Shown piece by piece: positions 21,882-30,252 of a stretch of DNA of 64,000 bases; within the stretch, counting starts at the first letter, position 1; every line of letters starts with the position of its first letter. The DNA is taken from NCBI RefSeq assembly GCF_000739595.1, contig NZ_BBJP01000081.1, positions 62,001-126,000 on the forward strand, given 5' to 3'. Under the pieces are notes generated by a model. It saw nothing but the letters and a program-made list of their open reading frames with translations, did no database searches and was not told the origin of the DNA. Both the position numbers and the translations under genes were made by a program. This DNA comes from Halorubrum halophilum (GTDB taxonomy: Archaea > Halobacteriota > Halobacteria > Halobacteriales > Haloferacaceae).

Positions 21882-22425
21882 CGCGGACGCCGCGGTCGAC
21901 GACCGCCCCGTTTCGGACGGATCGTCGGAGGCCGGCGGTCGAGTACCGCTCGTCGCCGACGAGCGTGGCGTGAGCGTCACCGTCGGCTACGTGTTGACGC
22001 TCGCGATCGGCGCGCTGTTGCTCTCCGGAGTCGTCATCGCCGTCGGCGGCGTGATCGACGGACAGACGCAACGGACCGTCGAGAGCGAGCTGTCCGTTGC
22101 CGGCCAGATCGCCGTCGCGAACGTGGAAAGCGCCGATCGGTTCGCGCGCGCGGCAGAGGCCGACCGGCCGGAAAGCGAGGGAACGGTGAACGTCGTCGTC
22201 GAGGCTGACCTCCCGAGTCGGGTCGCGGGGAGGGGGTACCGAATCGAGATCGACTCTGAGACTGTCCTGGTCCGGACAGATCGTCCAGACGTACGGGTCG
22301 AGATTCCGCACGCCGCGACCAGGAACGTGACGGAGACGACCGTTCGCGGCGGGCCGATCCGGATCAGCTACACCCTCGCCGACGGGAATTCCGGACCGGG
22401 GACGATAGAGGTGACAGAGCGGTGA
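21874..22425 (+). CDS. pilin-like one-helix surface protein 4 of the pil operon
   Basis: A 183-aa protein with a leader of about 33 residues ending DERG, then VSVTVGYVLTLAIGALLL. The helix resembles the archaeal pilin H-domain (VSxVxGxxL) that drives filament packing. The short exterior domain has no cysteine. Start ATG 21874 lies 8 nt inside the previous gene's end. The gene ends in a GTGA overlap with the next start. Of the five it looks closest, with its downstream neighbour, to true archaeal pilins. Confidence 0.75.
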   Translation: MSDADAAVDDRPVSDGSSEAGGRVPLVADERGVSVTVGYVLTLAIGALLLSGVVIAVGGVIDGQTQRTVESELSVAGQIAVANVESADRFARAAEADRPESEGTVNVVVEADLPSRVAGRGYRIEIDSETVLVRTDRPDVRVEIPHAATRNVTETTVRGGPIRISYTLADGNSGPGTIEVTER

Positions 22426-23231
22426 GCGACCGAGACAATCGAGACGACCGGTGCCCGACGATCGCGATCGCCGACGGTGACCTCGGTTCGATCGCTGCCG
22501 ATGACCGCGGTGTGAGCAACGTCGTGGGGTACGTTCTCGTGTTCTCGCTCATCATCGTGACGATCGGAACGGTGTTTACGGTCGGACTCGCGGGGGTGGA
22601 GGACAGACAGGAGGCGGCGCGCGTCACGAACGTCGAGAGGGCGTTTGACGTGTTCGACGACAACATCCGCGACATCCAGCGGTACGGCGATCCCAGTCGA
22701 TCGACGGAAGTCAGGCTGAACGGCGGGAGGCTCGTTGTCGCTGACCCGACGACAGTGCGGGTGGAAAACAGTAGCGGGGGAACGGTAACGGAGCCGATCA
22801 CCACCAGCCCGCTCGAGTACACGAACGGGGACACGACAATCGCCTACGAGGCGGGCGCACTGTTCCGGAGCGACTCGGGGAGGTCGACGATGCTGTCTAC
22901 ACCCCGCTTCGTCGCCGCGGACGGCAGGACGGTGCTCCCGTTGGTTCGGCTGTTCCGGGACACTGAGGCCGCGTCTGCTGGCGGCACAAGCACCGTCCAG
23001 ATTGAGGCGCAAACGCCGAACGACGGCAGCTTGGGCCGATTCAACGCCACGGACGATCCGCACAGGGTTTCGGTCGAGTCCCCCCGAGCGGCGGCATGGG
23101 GGAGATACTTCGAGCGCACCGACGGGTTCGACGAGGTCACCGCCAACGAGACCGTCGCGAGCGCGACGCTCACCGAGAATGAGACGGTATACGTCCGCCG
23201 GATCGCGATCGATATCACGTTGCGAGAGTGA
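22422..23231 (+). CDS. pilin-like one-helix surface protein 5 of the pil operon
   Basis: A 269-aa protein starting at GTG 22422, which overlaps the previous stop (GTGA). The leader of about 29 residues ends DDRG, followed by VSNVVGYVLVFSLIIVTIG, an archaeal-pilin-like hydrophobic domain. The exterior region (about 60-269) is rich in Thr, Val and Asp with NSS, NAT and NET sequons. It is the last gene of the operon. The 67-nt gap before tfs contains a separate promoter. Confidence 0.75.
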   Translation: MSDRDNRDDRCPTIAIADGDLGSIAADDRGVSNVVGYVLVFSLIIVTIGTVFTVGLAGVEDRQEAARVTNVERAFDVFDDNIRDIQRYGDPSRSTEVRLNGGRLVVADPTTVRVENSSGGTVTEPITTSPLEYTNGDTTIAYEAGALFRSDSGRSTMLSTPRFVAADGRTVLPLVRLFRDTEAASAGGTSTVQIEAQTPNDGSLGRFNATDDPHRVSVESPRAAAWGRYFERTDGFDEVTANETVASATLTENETVYVRRIAIDITLRE

Positions 23232-23270
23232 GTTCCGGATCGGGCGTGCGTTCGCACGCGATCCCGCCGT

Positions 23271-23278
23271 TTATATAC
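23271..23278 (+). promoter_or_regulatory. TATA box of the TFS gene
   Basis: TTTATATA ends 21 nt before the ATG at 23299, a spacing that predicts a leaderless transcript. Confidence 0.65.
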
Positions 23279-23298
23279 GATCCGCGGTTGGTTCAGCC

Positions 23299-23619
23299 AT
23301 GAAGTTCTGCGACGAGTGCGGATCGATGATGAAGTCCGGCGAGGGCGAGGACCACTGGGTATGCGGCTCCTGCGGCTACGAGATCGGCCGCGAGGAGGAG
23401 GACGATCAGTGGACCACCGAGTCGCAGGTGGAGTCGGAGATCGTCGACGTGAGCGACGCGGAGGACAAGGGGCTCCCGAAGACGACGGCCCACTGTCCGG
23501 AGTGCGGGAACGACCGCGCGTACTGGTACATGCAGCAGATCCGCTCGGCCGACGAGTCGGAGACCCGCTTTTTCGTCTGCACCGAATGCGAGCACAAGTG
23601 GCGCGAAGACGACCACTGA
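23299..23619 (+). CDS. tfs: transcription elongation factor TFS (TFIIS/Rpb9-like)
   Basis: A 106-aa archaeal transcript-cleavage factor that rescues backtracked RNA polymerase. The N-terminal zinc ribbon uses Cys4, Cys7, Cys22 and Cys25 (CDECG, CGSCG). The C-terminal ribbon uses CPECGN and CTECEH. The RSADE segment at its tip supplies the acidic Asp-Glu pair that reaches the polymerase active site. Length and motif order match archaeal TFS. The TATA box just upstream fixes this start rather than in-frame codons further upstream, which overlap the pilin gene. Confidence 0.96.
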   Translation: MKFCDECGSMMKSGEGEDHWVCGSCGYEIGREEEDDQWTTESQVESEIVDVSDAEDKGLPKTTAHCPECGNDRAYWYMQQIRSADESETRFFVCTECEHKWREDDH

Positions 23620-23690
23620 GCGCACCGAGAGGCGCCACAGCCCGCTGATCGCCGTTTCCTTTTAATTGCCTCGACGGAGAAACGCCCTCC

Positions 23691-24251
23691 ATGGACCCTC
23701 CCGTGGTCCCCTCCGAGCGCCTCGCCGGCTGGCGACGCGTCGACGAGACGACGGAGCGAGCGTTCGCCGCCGGCCCCGTCTCGGTCGACGCGAGCACGGT
23801 CCGGTACGAGCGCGACGCGGCGGCCCCTCCCCGCCCGTTCTGCTTCGCGAGTCGCCTGCGGATTCGCCCGACGACCGCGCCGAACCCGGCTCTCACCGCG
23901 CTCGTCGAGCGTCGGGCGCGCTCGGGGTTCGGCGACCGCCTCGCCGAGCGAGACATCGAAGAGATCGAACACTGCGGCGACCGGCAGATCGCGGTCGACG
24001 ATTCGAACGCGTCTCGGGCGACCCTCTCGACGTTTCGCGGCGTCGCACGCGTCGACGCCGAGAAGCGGCGCGTGCCTGTCGAGGCGCTGCTCGCGGTCTG
24101 GGCGGCTGGAGAGTATCTGCTCGGTGGGGGGGCCTATCCCCTCGGCGAGGAGGCGTATCCTCCGGGAGAGAGCCCGGCGGACGCGCGCCGAGAGCTTCTC
24201 GGAATCGTGAGGGGGATCGAGTCGCCGGGCGACCGCGACGAGTCGAATTAG
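23691..24251 (+). CDS. conserved hypothetical soluble protein
   Basis: A 186-aa protein without signal or membrane segment. It contains one FCFASRLRI patch, a region rich in Arg and Glu, and a tandem peptide near the end (GGAYPLG, EEAYPPG). A TTTTAATTG box at about 23659-23667 precedes the ATG by 24 nt. Its stop overlaps the convergent downstream gene by 4 nt. I do not recognise the family. Codon composition matches its neighbours, so it looks like a real gene. Confidence 0.6.
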   Translation: MDPPVVPSERLAGWRRVDETTERAFAAGPVSVDASTVRYERDAAAPPRPFCFASRLRIRPTTAPNPALTALVERRARSGFGDRLAERDIEEIEHCGDRQIAVDDSNASRATLSTFRGVARVDAEKRRVPVEALLAVWAAGEYLLGGGAYPLGEEAYPPGESPADARRELLGIVRGIESPGDRDESN

Positions 24252-24802
24252 CAGGGCACCGTGCCCGCACTCGATTCGATCGGCGACCCGTCGTCCCGGT
24301 ACTCCGAGTCGTCGATCGCCCCGTCGAACATCGGGAGCCGAAGCTCGTAGGCGTACAACACGTCGAACGCCGCGAACGGGTCCACGCCGTTCGCGATCGC
24401 CTCGCGCGCGGTCAGCCTGACGCCGGCGCCGAGCGTCACGATGGGGTCACCGGCGAGCGTCCCCGCCGCCTCCATCCCGAACTCGTTGCCGGCGGCCGGA
24501 TCGGTCAACACGGAGAGGTGGACGAGCGCCTCGATCGCCGCTCCCTCGTCGCCGATGGAGATCGGGTACCCCTCGCCGGCGAAGCACTGCGTCGGGGGAG
24601 CGACGCGGTCGGCAGGGGCCTCGACGCCACCGTCGTTCGAGCCGCCCGTGGCACCATCGTCGCCCGTAACCGCGTCACTGCCGCCCGGTGCCGCCGCCGC
24701 GGCGCCGACGAACCCCCCGCTCGCGACGGTCGCCACGACGAGAAGCAGCGCGACCGTGATCGTGGCGCGGCCGGTTTCTCCCGAGCGAGAGCGGCGTGTC
24801 AT
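24248..24802 (-). CDS. secreted hypothetical protein
   Basis: A 184-aa protein with an N-terminal Sec-like signal: charged start MTRRSRSGETGR, hydrophobic core ITVALLLVVATVASGGFVGA (about 15-34), then AAAA-P. A Gly/Asp/Ser linker follows (about 40-60), then a compact domain of about 120 residues with two cysteines (about 73 and 184) that could form a disulphide. It is likely exported. No family name or enzymatic motif can be assigned. It is convergent with the preceding gene. Confidence 0.6.
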   Translation of the reverse strand: MTRRSRSGETGRATITVALLLVVATVASGGFVGAAAAAPGGSDAVTGDDGATGGSNDGGVEAPADRVAPPTQCFAGEGYPISIGDEGAAIEALVHLSVLTDPAAGNEFGMEAAGTLAGDPIVTLGAGVRLTAREAIANGVDPFAAFDVLYAYELRLPMFDGAIDDSEYRDDGSPIESSAGTVPC

Positions 24803-24919
24803 CGAGTCGGACTACGCCTGGCCGGGTAAAAACGGCGCGCCCCCGGTTATCCGGTCTGATACTCGACGCGAGGACCCGTCGGGCTCACTCGCACGCGCCG
24901 AGCGCCGTCGCTCCCGGGA

Positions 24920-25291
24920 TCACGCCTCCTCGAGGAGTCCCTCGACGAGCAGTTCCGCGGAGGCGACGTTCGTCGCGAGGGGAACGTCCTTCACGTCGCA
25001 GACGCGGAGGAGCGCGGAGATGTCGGGTTCGTGGGCCTGCGCGGTGAGGGGGTCCCGGAGGAAGACGACGCCGTCGATCGCCCCGTCAGCGATCTTCGCG
25101 CCGATCTGGAGGTCGCCGCCGAGCGGTCCGGAGGCCTGCCGATTCACCGCTAACCCGGTCTCGTCGGCGATGCGTTTCCCCGTCGTTCCGGTGGTGACGA
25201 GCTCGCAGTCGCCGAGGGCGTCGGCGTGGGCGGTGACGAACTCGACCATCTCGTCCTTCAGCTCGTCGTGGGCGATGAGTGCGATTCGCAT
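24920..25291 (-). CDS. mgsA: methylglyoxal synthase
   Basis: A 123-aa enzyme converting dihydroxyacetone phosphate to methylglyoxal and phosphate, the start of the glycolytic bypass that relieves phosphate limitation. The family signature is intact: IAHDELK at the N-terminus (His8), TTGTTG phosphate-binding loop (33-38), [12 protein letters not shown] with the catalytic aspartate Asp60, and HEPD near residue 91. Length is close to the usual 120-150 aa. It is transcribed alone, between the secreted protein and the histidine kinase gene. Confidence 0.95.
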   Translation of the reverse strand: MRIALIAHDELKDEMVEFVTAHADALGDCELVTTGTTGKRIADETGLAVNRQASGPLGGDLQIGAKIADGAIDGVVFLRDPLTAQAHEPDISALLRVCDVKDVPLATNVASAELLVEGLLEEA

Positions 25292-25323
25292 ACGGGACGT
25301 ACTCGTCGGTGGTTCTTAAAAGG

Positions 25324-27093
25324 TCACGCGGACCCGGACGATCGGTCGGCGGGAAGCGACACCGTCACCACGGTCCCGTCCTCGGTCTCGGTGAACTCGA
25401 GAGAGCCGTCCACCTCGCGGATGATCCACGTCGCCAGCCAGAGGCCGACGCCGCTCGTGTGTTCGAGGGGCGTTTCGGTTCCCCGATCGATCGGTTTGAT
25501 CTCGTGATCGGGGATCCCCGGACCGTTGTCGCGTATCCGGAGCCGCACGGTGTCGCTCTCGCTGGGCTCGTCGGTCATTATCGAGACCTGTACCTGCGGC
25601 CGCTCGGCGTCGTTGTGTTTGATCGAGTTGGTGAGGAGTTCGTCGAGCGCCGAGACGACGATCCCGCCGGTATCGACCCACGCGGGCGTGGTGCAGTCGA
25701 ACGAGATTGTGACCTCCGGATGCCGGCGGCACTTCGTCGCGACCAGCTCTTCGAGCTCCGCCGTGAGGTTGATCGACTCGCGGTCGGACCCGCCCAGACG
25801 ACCCGTCAGATGCGAGAACCGCTCGTTGCGCTCGATCATCGTCTCGACGGTCCGCTCGATCGTTTCGAGGCGTCGCAGCACGGCGGGGTCCGTGATGTCG
25901 TCTCGGAGGAGCGACGCGTTCCCCCGGATGGCGGTCGCGTCGTTTCGGAAGTTGTGACGCAACAACCGGTTCAGTACCTCCAGCTGCTGTTCTCTCTGTC
26001 GCTGATCGGTGACGTCTCGGAGGCTGATCAACCGCCCGGTCAGCGTTCCGAAGCCGCGCTGCAGGGGCGAGACGCGCACGTCGTAGTAGCGCACCGCGCT
26101 CTCTTCTCTCCGTTCGATCTCCGTCCGGAACGCTCCAGTACCGTCCGCGTCTCCCGCCTCGCTCCCGTCCACGTCTCCGTCACCTGTCTCGCTCCCGTTC
26201 GCGTTCTCGTCGATCGCGTCGGCGAGATCGGGGAACGCCTCCGCGAGCGGTCGTCCGATCACGTCGGTCATCTCTCGGTCTAACAGCCTCTCAGCCGCCG
26301 GGTTACCGTCGACGAGTCGGTTTCGGCGGTCCACGATGAGGACGGCGTCGGTCATGCTCTCGATCACCTTATCCCGGGCTACTTCACTGACCACCGGAAC
26401 GATGTCGAGCAGCCGATGTCGGACGGTGATCACGGTCAGCACGACGCCCGTGATCGAGAAGCCGATGATCGTCGTGTCGAGCGCCGGCGGCGTGGCGCCG
26501 AGGAGGAACAGTCCGTTACCGATCCACGGGGAGCACACCGCGAGCAGCAGCCCGATCGCCTGGCTGCGGTACAGGTGATCGGAGCGAACCAGCAGCCGGA
26601 TGATCAGGACCGCGCCGACGAACAGGAGGAGGTACGAGTACGCCGTGTGGACCCAGAACGCCGGCCCGGGGGTCGATATCAACCCCGTCAGCGACCCGTA
26701 CGACAAGAGGTCCGTCGAGGTCCGGAACAGCCCGTGGCTTTCGTTCGTCCAGATCACGAACAGCGCGAGCAGCGGCTCGACGGCCAACAAGAGCGTGATG
26801 CGTCTGGTCTGCCACCTGTATTGGCCAGTGTACGTAAGCACGAAGAGCAGCCACATGGCGATGACGACGACGATCCCGGCGTACTGGGCGTTCGCCCAGA
26901 ACAGGGTCGCCGGGAGTCCCGGGCTCGCGAGCTCAGCGATCTTTCCGACCGCCCAAAAGGTGACCGCCGAAAGCAGGACCCCCAGGGACAGCGCGCCAGC
27001 GATATCCCGGTTCCGGAGCGCGACGACGGAGAGAGACGCAGACAGCACCGCAGAGGCGCCGATCAAGAAGACGTATATGAGGTGAGTTGACAT
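25324..27093 (-). CDS. membrane histidine kinase (7TM N-terminus, PAS, HATPase)
   Basis: A 589-aa sensor kinase. Residues 1-225 hold about seven transmembrane helices of the HisKA_7TM type. A PAS domain follows (about 245-360, DAVLIVDRRNRLVDGNPAA). The dimerisation helix contains the phospho-acceptor histidine in LLRHNFRND (about 380). The ATPase domain has N-box DELLTNSIKHND (about 480-491), G1 DNGPGIP and G2 GVGLWLA. It signals a membrane or redox stimulus to a receiver protein. No cognate response regulator is adjacent; the HalX regulator at 32816 is the nearest receiver. A run of AT dinucleotides lies directly at the start codon. Confidence 0.9.
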   Translation of the reverse strand: MSTHLIYVFLIGASAVLSASLSVVALRNRDIAGALSLGVLLSAVTFWAVGKIAELASPGLPATLFWANAQYAGIVVVIAMWLLFVLTYTGQYRWQTRRITLLLAVEPLLALFVIWTNESHGLFRTSTDLLSYGSLTGLISTPGPAFWVHTAYSYLLLFVGAVLIIRLLVRSDHLYRSQAIGLLLAVCSPWIGNGLFLLGATPPALDTTIIGFSITGVVLTVITVRHRLLDIVPVVSEVARDKVIESMTDAVLIVDRRNRLVDGNPAAERLLDREMTDVIGRPLAEAFPDLADAIDENANGSETGDGDVDGSEAGDADGTGAFRTEIERREESAVRYYDVRVSPLQRGFGTLTGRLISLRDVTDQRQREQQLEVLNRLLRHNFRNDATAIRGNASLLRDDITDPAVLRRLETIERTVETMIERNERFSHLTGRLGGSDRESINLTAELEELVATKCRRHPEVTISFDCTTPAWVDTGGIVVSALDELLTNSIKHNDAERPQVQVSIMTDEPSESDTVRLRIRDNGPGIPDHEIKPIDRGTETPLEHTSGVGLWLATWIIREVDGSLEFTETEDGTVVTVSLPADRSSGSA

Positions 27094-27591
27094 ATATATC
27101 TCGAGTTTCGCGTGATCGTCGACGAGCGTCCTCCGGCGCCGGCGAGCACGGCGGCGACGCTGACCGACGGACCGTGCGTCGGTCTCGCTGACGCCTTCCG
27201 TCTGAGGACCGCCGCGGGGAGACCGATCGCATCCGGACGCGACGGGATCATGTAGTTACGCTCTCAAGATGGAAGAAAAAGGTCCGCGTTAAAATATCTC
27301 GGATGATATTTGGGTTGGATAACCTCCGGGGGTGGGCCGCTCGAGTTCAGAGACGATCTTGGGACATAGAACGACGGCCACCACCCGTCACACACCGGTT
27401 CGGCACTGTCGCGCTAGCAATAGCTCACGGTCGGATCGAAGCCGTCGTCGACTCTCTCAACTCACGTCACACTTAACGCGACCGCATTTGGAGGACCTGA
27501 GAACGATCCTGAAGCGCCGCGCGCAGATCGCTGAGCGACTGGTCGGTGCGGCCGGGCTCGTTCGATCGGTACCGCTCCGTTCTGTGGGGCC
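27094..27591. other. intergenic region between histidine kinase and fttA genes
   Basis: About 500 nt without a convincing gene; the open frames are short and lack homology signs. An AT-rich patch with TAAAATATCTCGGATGATATTT (two parts of an imperfect palindrome) lies at about 27289-27310. Nothing else stands out. Confidence 0.4.
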
Positions 27592-29517
27592 TTACTTGAA
27601 CCGGAAGGTCTCCAAGTTCTTCGGCGCGAACGTCCGCATGTTGTAGTCGTGGTACAGCGCCGACGAGAGATCCTGTACGGAGCGCTCGTCGCCGTGGACG
27701 CACAGCACCTTCTCGGGGCGCGGATTCATCGTCTTCACGAAGTTCTCTAACCCCTGCCGGTCGGCGTGGCCGGAGAAGCCGTCGACGACCTCCGTTCCCA
27801 TTTCCAGGGTGAGCGTGTCGCCGCGGCTCCCGCCGCCCCAGCCGTCGACCGGGATCTCGTCCCAGCCGTTCTGGATCCGGCGGCCGAGCGTCCCCTGCGC
27901 CTGATACCCGACGAAGACGAGGTTGGAGTCCGGATCCGGGCCGATGTGGCGGAGCCACGACATGATCGGCCCGCCCTCGATCATCCCGGAGGTGGAGATG
28001 ACGATACACTCGTCGCCGTCGGCGACGTCCTGCCGCTCGTCCTCGCCCGCGTCGATGTGGTTGAACTGGTCGGCGAGGAACGGATTCTCGTCGTCGTGGA
28101 AGATCCGGTCGCGGAGGTCGTCCCGGAGGTACTCGGGGTAGGTGGTGTGGATCGCGGTCGCCTCCCAGATCATCCCGTCGAGGTGGACGGGCATCTCCGG
28201 GATCTCCCCCTCGCGCATCGCCTCCTCCAAGACGAGCATGATCTCCTGGGACCGCCCCACGGCGAACGCCGGGATGACGACCTTTCCGCCCTGCTCGTAC
28301 GTCTCGTTGATGACCTCCTTGAGCGCCTCCTCGGAGTCGGCCTGATCGGTCTGGTAGTCGTCGCGACCGCCGTAGGTGGACTCCAGAACGAGCGTCTCGA
28401 CGCGCGGGAAGTCGTTGACTGCGCCGTTGAACAGCCGCGTGTCCTCGTAGTGGATGTCGCCGGAGAAGGCGACGTTGTAGAGGCCGTCGCCGATATGGAA
28501 GTGGGTGACGGCGCTGCCGAGGATGTGGCCTGCGTTGTGGAAGGTGAGCTTCACGTCCGGCGCAATGTCGGTCACGTCGCCGTACTCCAGCGGGATCGTG
28601 TGTTTGATCGCCTCGCGGACCTGCGACGACTCGTACGGGGGCGTTCGCCCGTCCTTGGCGGCGACGTCGAGGTAGTCGAGGGTGAGCAGGCCCATGAGGT
28701 CGCGGGTCGGTTCCGTCGTGTAGATCGGGCCGTCGTAGCCGTATTTAAAGAGCAGCGGGACCAGCGCCGAGTGGTCGAGGTGGGCGTGCGTCAGGATGAC
28801 GGCGTCGAGGGTCGCGGCGCCCGCCCCGAGCGCCTCGGGCACTTGGAGGTACGGCACCTCGCCCTCCGCGCCGGGCTTGTCGCCGCAGTCGATGAGGATC
28901 CGCGTCTCGGGCGTCGAGAGGATGAAGGCGGCGCGACCGACCTCGCGACAGCAGCCGAGCGTCGTGATTCGGACCCACTCGTCGTCCGACATCTCCTCGC
29001 GGTGGATCTGCCGACCGACGCGTTCGAGGATGTCGCGGCGCTCCTCGCGTTCGTTCTTCAGGAAGCCGCGCACGTTCGAGACGGTGGAGGACTCAATCGG
29101 GGGCGTCCGAACGACCTCGGGGGTCCAGCCGACCTCCTGGGTGATCTCTCGGAGCGTCGAGCCGCGGCGGCCGATCACCATCCCGGGCTTTTCAGCCTCG
29201 ATGACGACCTCGCCGGTATCCTCGTGGAAGTCGAGATCGGTCACGCCGGCCTCTTCCGGAATCACCGACTGGACCTCCTCCTCGGCGCGTGCCGGGGGGG
29301 CGAGGGCGCTCGGGTCCGGGCGGACCGTGATCCGCTTCCGGAGCTTGGAGGCGAGCCGCCGGATCAGATCGCCGTCGCCGGCGAACTCCTTGGGGTCGCG
29401 CGTGTACACGACCAGCTCCGGTCCCTCGTATTTCACGTCGGTGACCGTGATGTCGTTCGGAATCTCCTGTTCGATCTCTGATTTCAGGGTATCGAGTTGC
29501 TTATCGACTTGACTCAT
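27592..29517 (-). CDS. fttA: transcription termination factor FttA (aCPSF1, KH plus beta-CASP ribonuclease)
   Basis: A 641-aa archaeal homologue of CPSF73, which cleaves nascent RNA and terminates transcription. An N-terminal region (1-70) and a KH domain with GMVIGRRGSTLREI (about 109-122) bind RNA. The metallo-beta-lactamase core follows with HAHLDHS (about 244-250), the later HAGHILGSA, SGDI, and the beta-CASP blocks VLESTYGG and STSGMIEGGP. The zinc ligands are all present, so it should be catalytically active. Length matches the archaeal orthologues (about 635-645 aa). It is transcribed as a single gene, divergent from the hypothetical gene at 29744. Confidence 0.96.
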   Translation of the reverse strand: MSQVDKQLDTLKSEIEQEIPNDITVTDVKYEGPELVVYTRDPKEFAGDGDLIRRLASKLRKRITVRPDPSALAPPARAEEEVQSVIPEEAGVTDLDFHEDTGEVVIEAEKPGMVIGRRGSTLREITQEVGWTPEVVRTPPIESSTVSNVRGFLKNEREERRDILERVGRQIHREEMSDDEWVRITTLGCCREVGRAAFILSTPETRILIDCGDKPGAEGEVPYLQVPEALGAGAATLDAVILTHAHLDHSALVPLLFKYGYDGPIYTTEPTRDLMGLLTLDYLDVAAKDGRTPPYESSQVREAIKHTIPLEYGDVTDIAPDVKLTFHNAGHILGSAVTHFHIGDGLYNVAFSGDIHYEDTRLFNGAVNDFPRVETLVLESTYGGRDDYQTDQADSEEALKEVINETYEQGGKVVIPAFAVGRSQEIMLVLEEAMREGEIPEMPVHLDGMIWEATAIHTTYPEYLRDDLRDRIFHDDENPFLADQFNHIDAGEDERQDVADGDECIVISTSGMIEGGPIMSWLRHIGPDPDSNLVFVGYQAQGTLGRRIQNGWDEIPVDGWGGGSRGDTLTLEMGTEVVDGFSGHADRQGLENFVKTMNPRPEKVLCVHGDERSVQDLSSALYHDYNMRTFAPKNLETFRFK

Positions 29518-29693
29518 ATCTCACCGCGGGTCGTCGCGATCGCCGTCGCCGTCGAGTCGTCTCGCGTGTCTGCACGCGACTCGGCGCCGAAGGTCGACCG
29601 TGACGGGGTAGGCATAGTGGTAGTACTGTCCGTAGGTGGTTCCGTGCGGGAACAGCCAGCGAAAACCCGCTTAGCTGATGATTAGCCCGGTCG

Positions 29694-29701
29694 TTATAAA
29701 A
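29694..29701 (+). promoter_or_regulatory. TATA box for the gene at 29744
   Basis: TTATAAAA lies 43 nt ahead of the ATG, predicting a transcript with a leader of about 15-20 nt. Confidence 0.5.
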
Positions 29702-29743
29702 CCCTTCGCAAATGGCAAACCCCTCGGCCGCGAACGACGGCGC

Positions 29744-30250
29744 ATGCGTATCACCCCCGAGACGGTCAGCGACGAGCACGCATGGATCCGCGAGCGCGCT
29801 CCGGTCGTCGTCCCCCTGATCAACGAGACCCGCGAGCGGCTGGGCCGGCTCTTCGAGACCGAGGTCGACCCCGTCACCGCCGAGACGTACCGGCACGAGG
29901 TCGACGCGGTGTTCGCGGACGGCGAGGTCGCGGTCAACGTCGCCGGCTGCGTCGCTCTGCTTCGCGACCTCGACGTGGCGGGCGACTACCCGGGATTCGT
30001 CGTCGACGAAGTGCTTGGCCGCGAACTGGCCGCGACGATCGCTGGCGGGCGTCCCCTCTCGCTGCTCGCGCAGGCGACGTTCCACCTCGTCGACGTACGG
30101 GTCACGGAAGACGCGACCGCCGACGGAGCGGGCGCGGCTGGCGCCGACGACCTCGACGCCGCGCTCGCCGCCGGCTTCCAGACGCGGCTCCCCGGCTGGG
30201 AGTGGCGGGAAGGGGAGAGTCCGTTCGCGGTGACGCGGACCGACGACTGA
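29744..30250 (+). CDS. hypothetical soluble acidic protein
   Basis: A 168-aa protein with no signal or membrane helix. Conserved-looking blocks are LINETRERLGRLFETEVD (about 26-43) and AVNVAGCVALLRDLD (about 63-77, with the single cysteine). An Ala/Gly/Asp-rich loop (about 126-146) is followed by a C-terminal W-E-W motif. ATG 29744 follows the TATA box at the right distance; earlier in-frame codons lie upstream of that promoter. I cannot name a family. It is convergent with the SDR gene, with only 2 nt between stops. Confidence 0.6.
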   Translation: MRITPETVSDEHAWIRERAPVVVPLINETRERLGRLFETEVDPVTAETYRHEVDAVFADGEVAVNVAGCVALLRDLDVAGDYPGFVVDEVLGRELAATIAGGRPLSLLAQATFHLVDVRVTEDATADGAGAAGADDLDAALAAGFQTRLPGWEWREGESPFAVTRTDD

Positions 30251-30252
30251 GG

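Noticed and set aside
27332-27646. A small plus-strand gene in the histidine kinase/fttA gap
   Set aside because: Low-complexity Arg/Ser-rich translation overlapping the end of fttA, with no promoter or family features.
27766-29481. A plus-strand frame opposite fttA
   Set aside because: Shadow of the fttA gene; all metallo-beta-lactamase motifs read on the minus strand.
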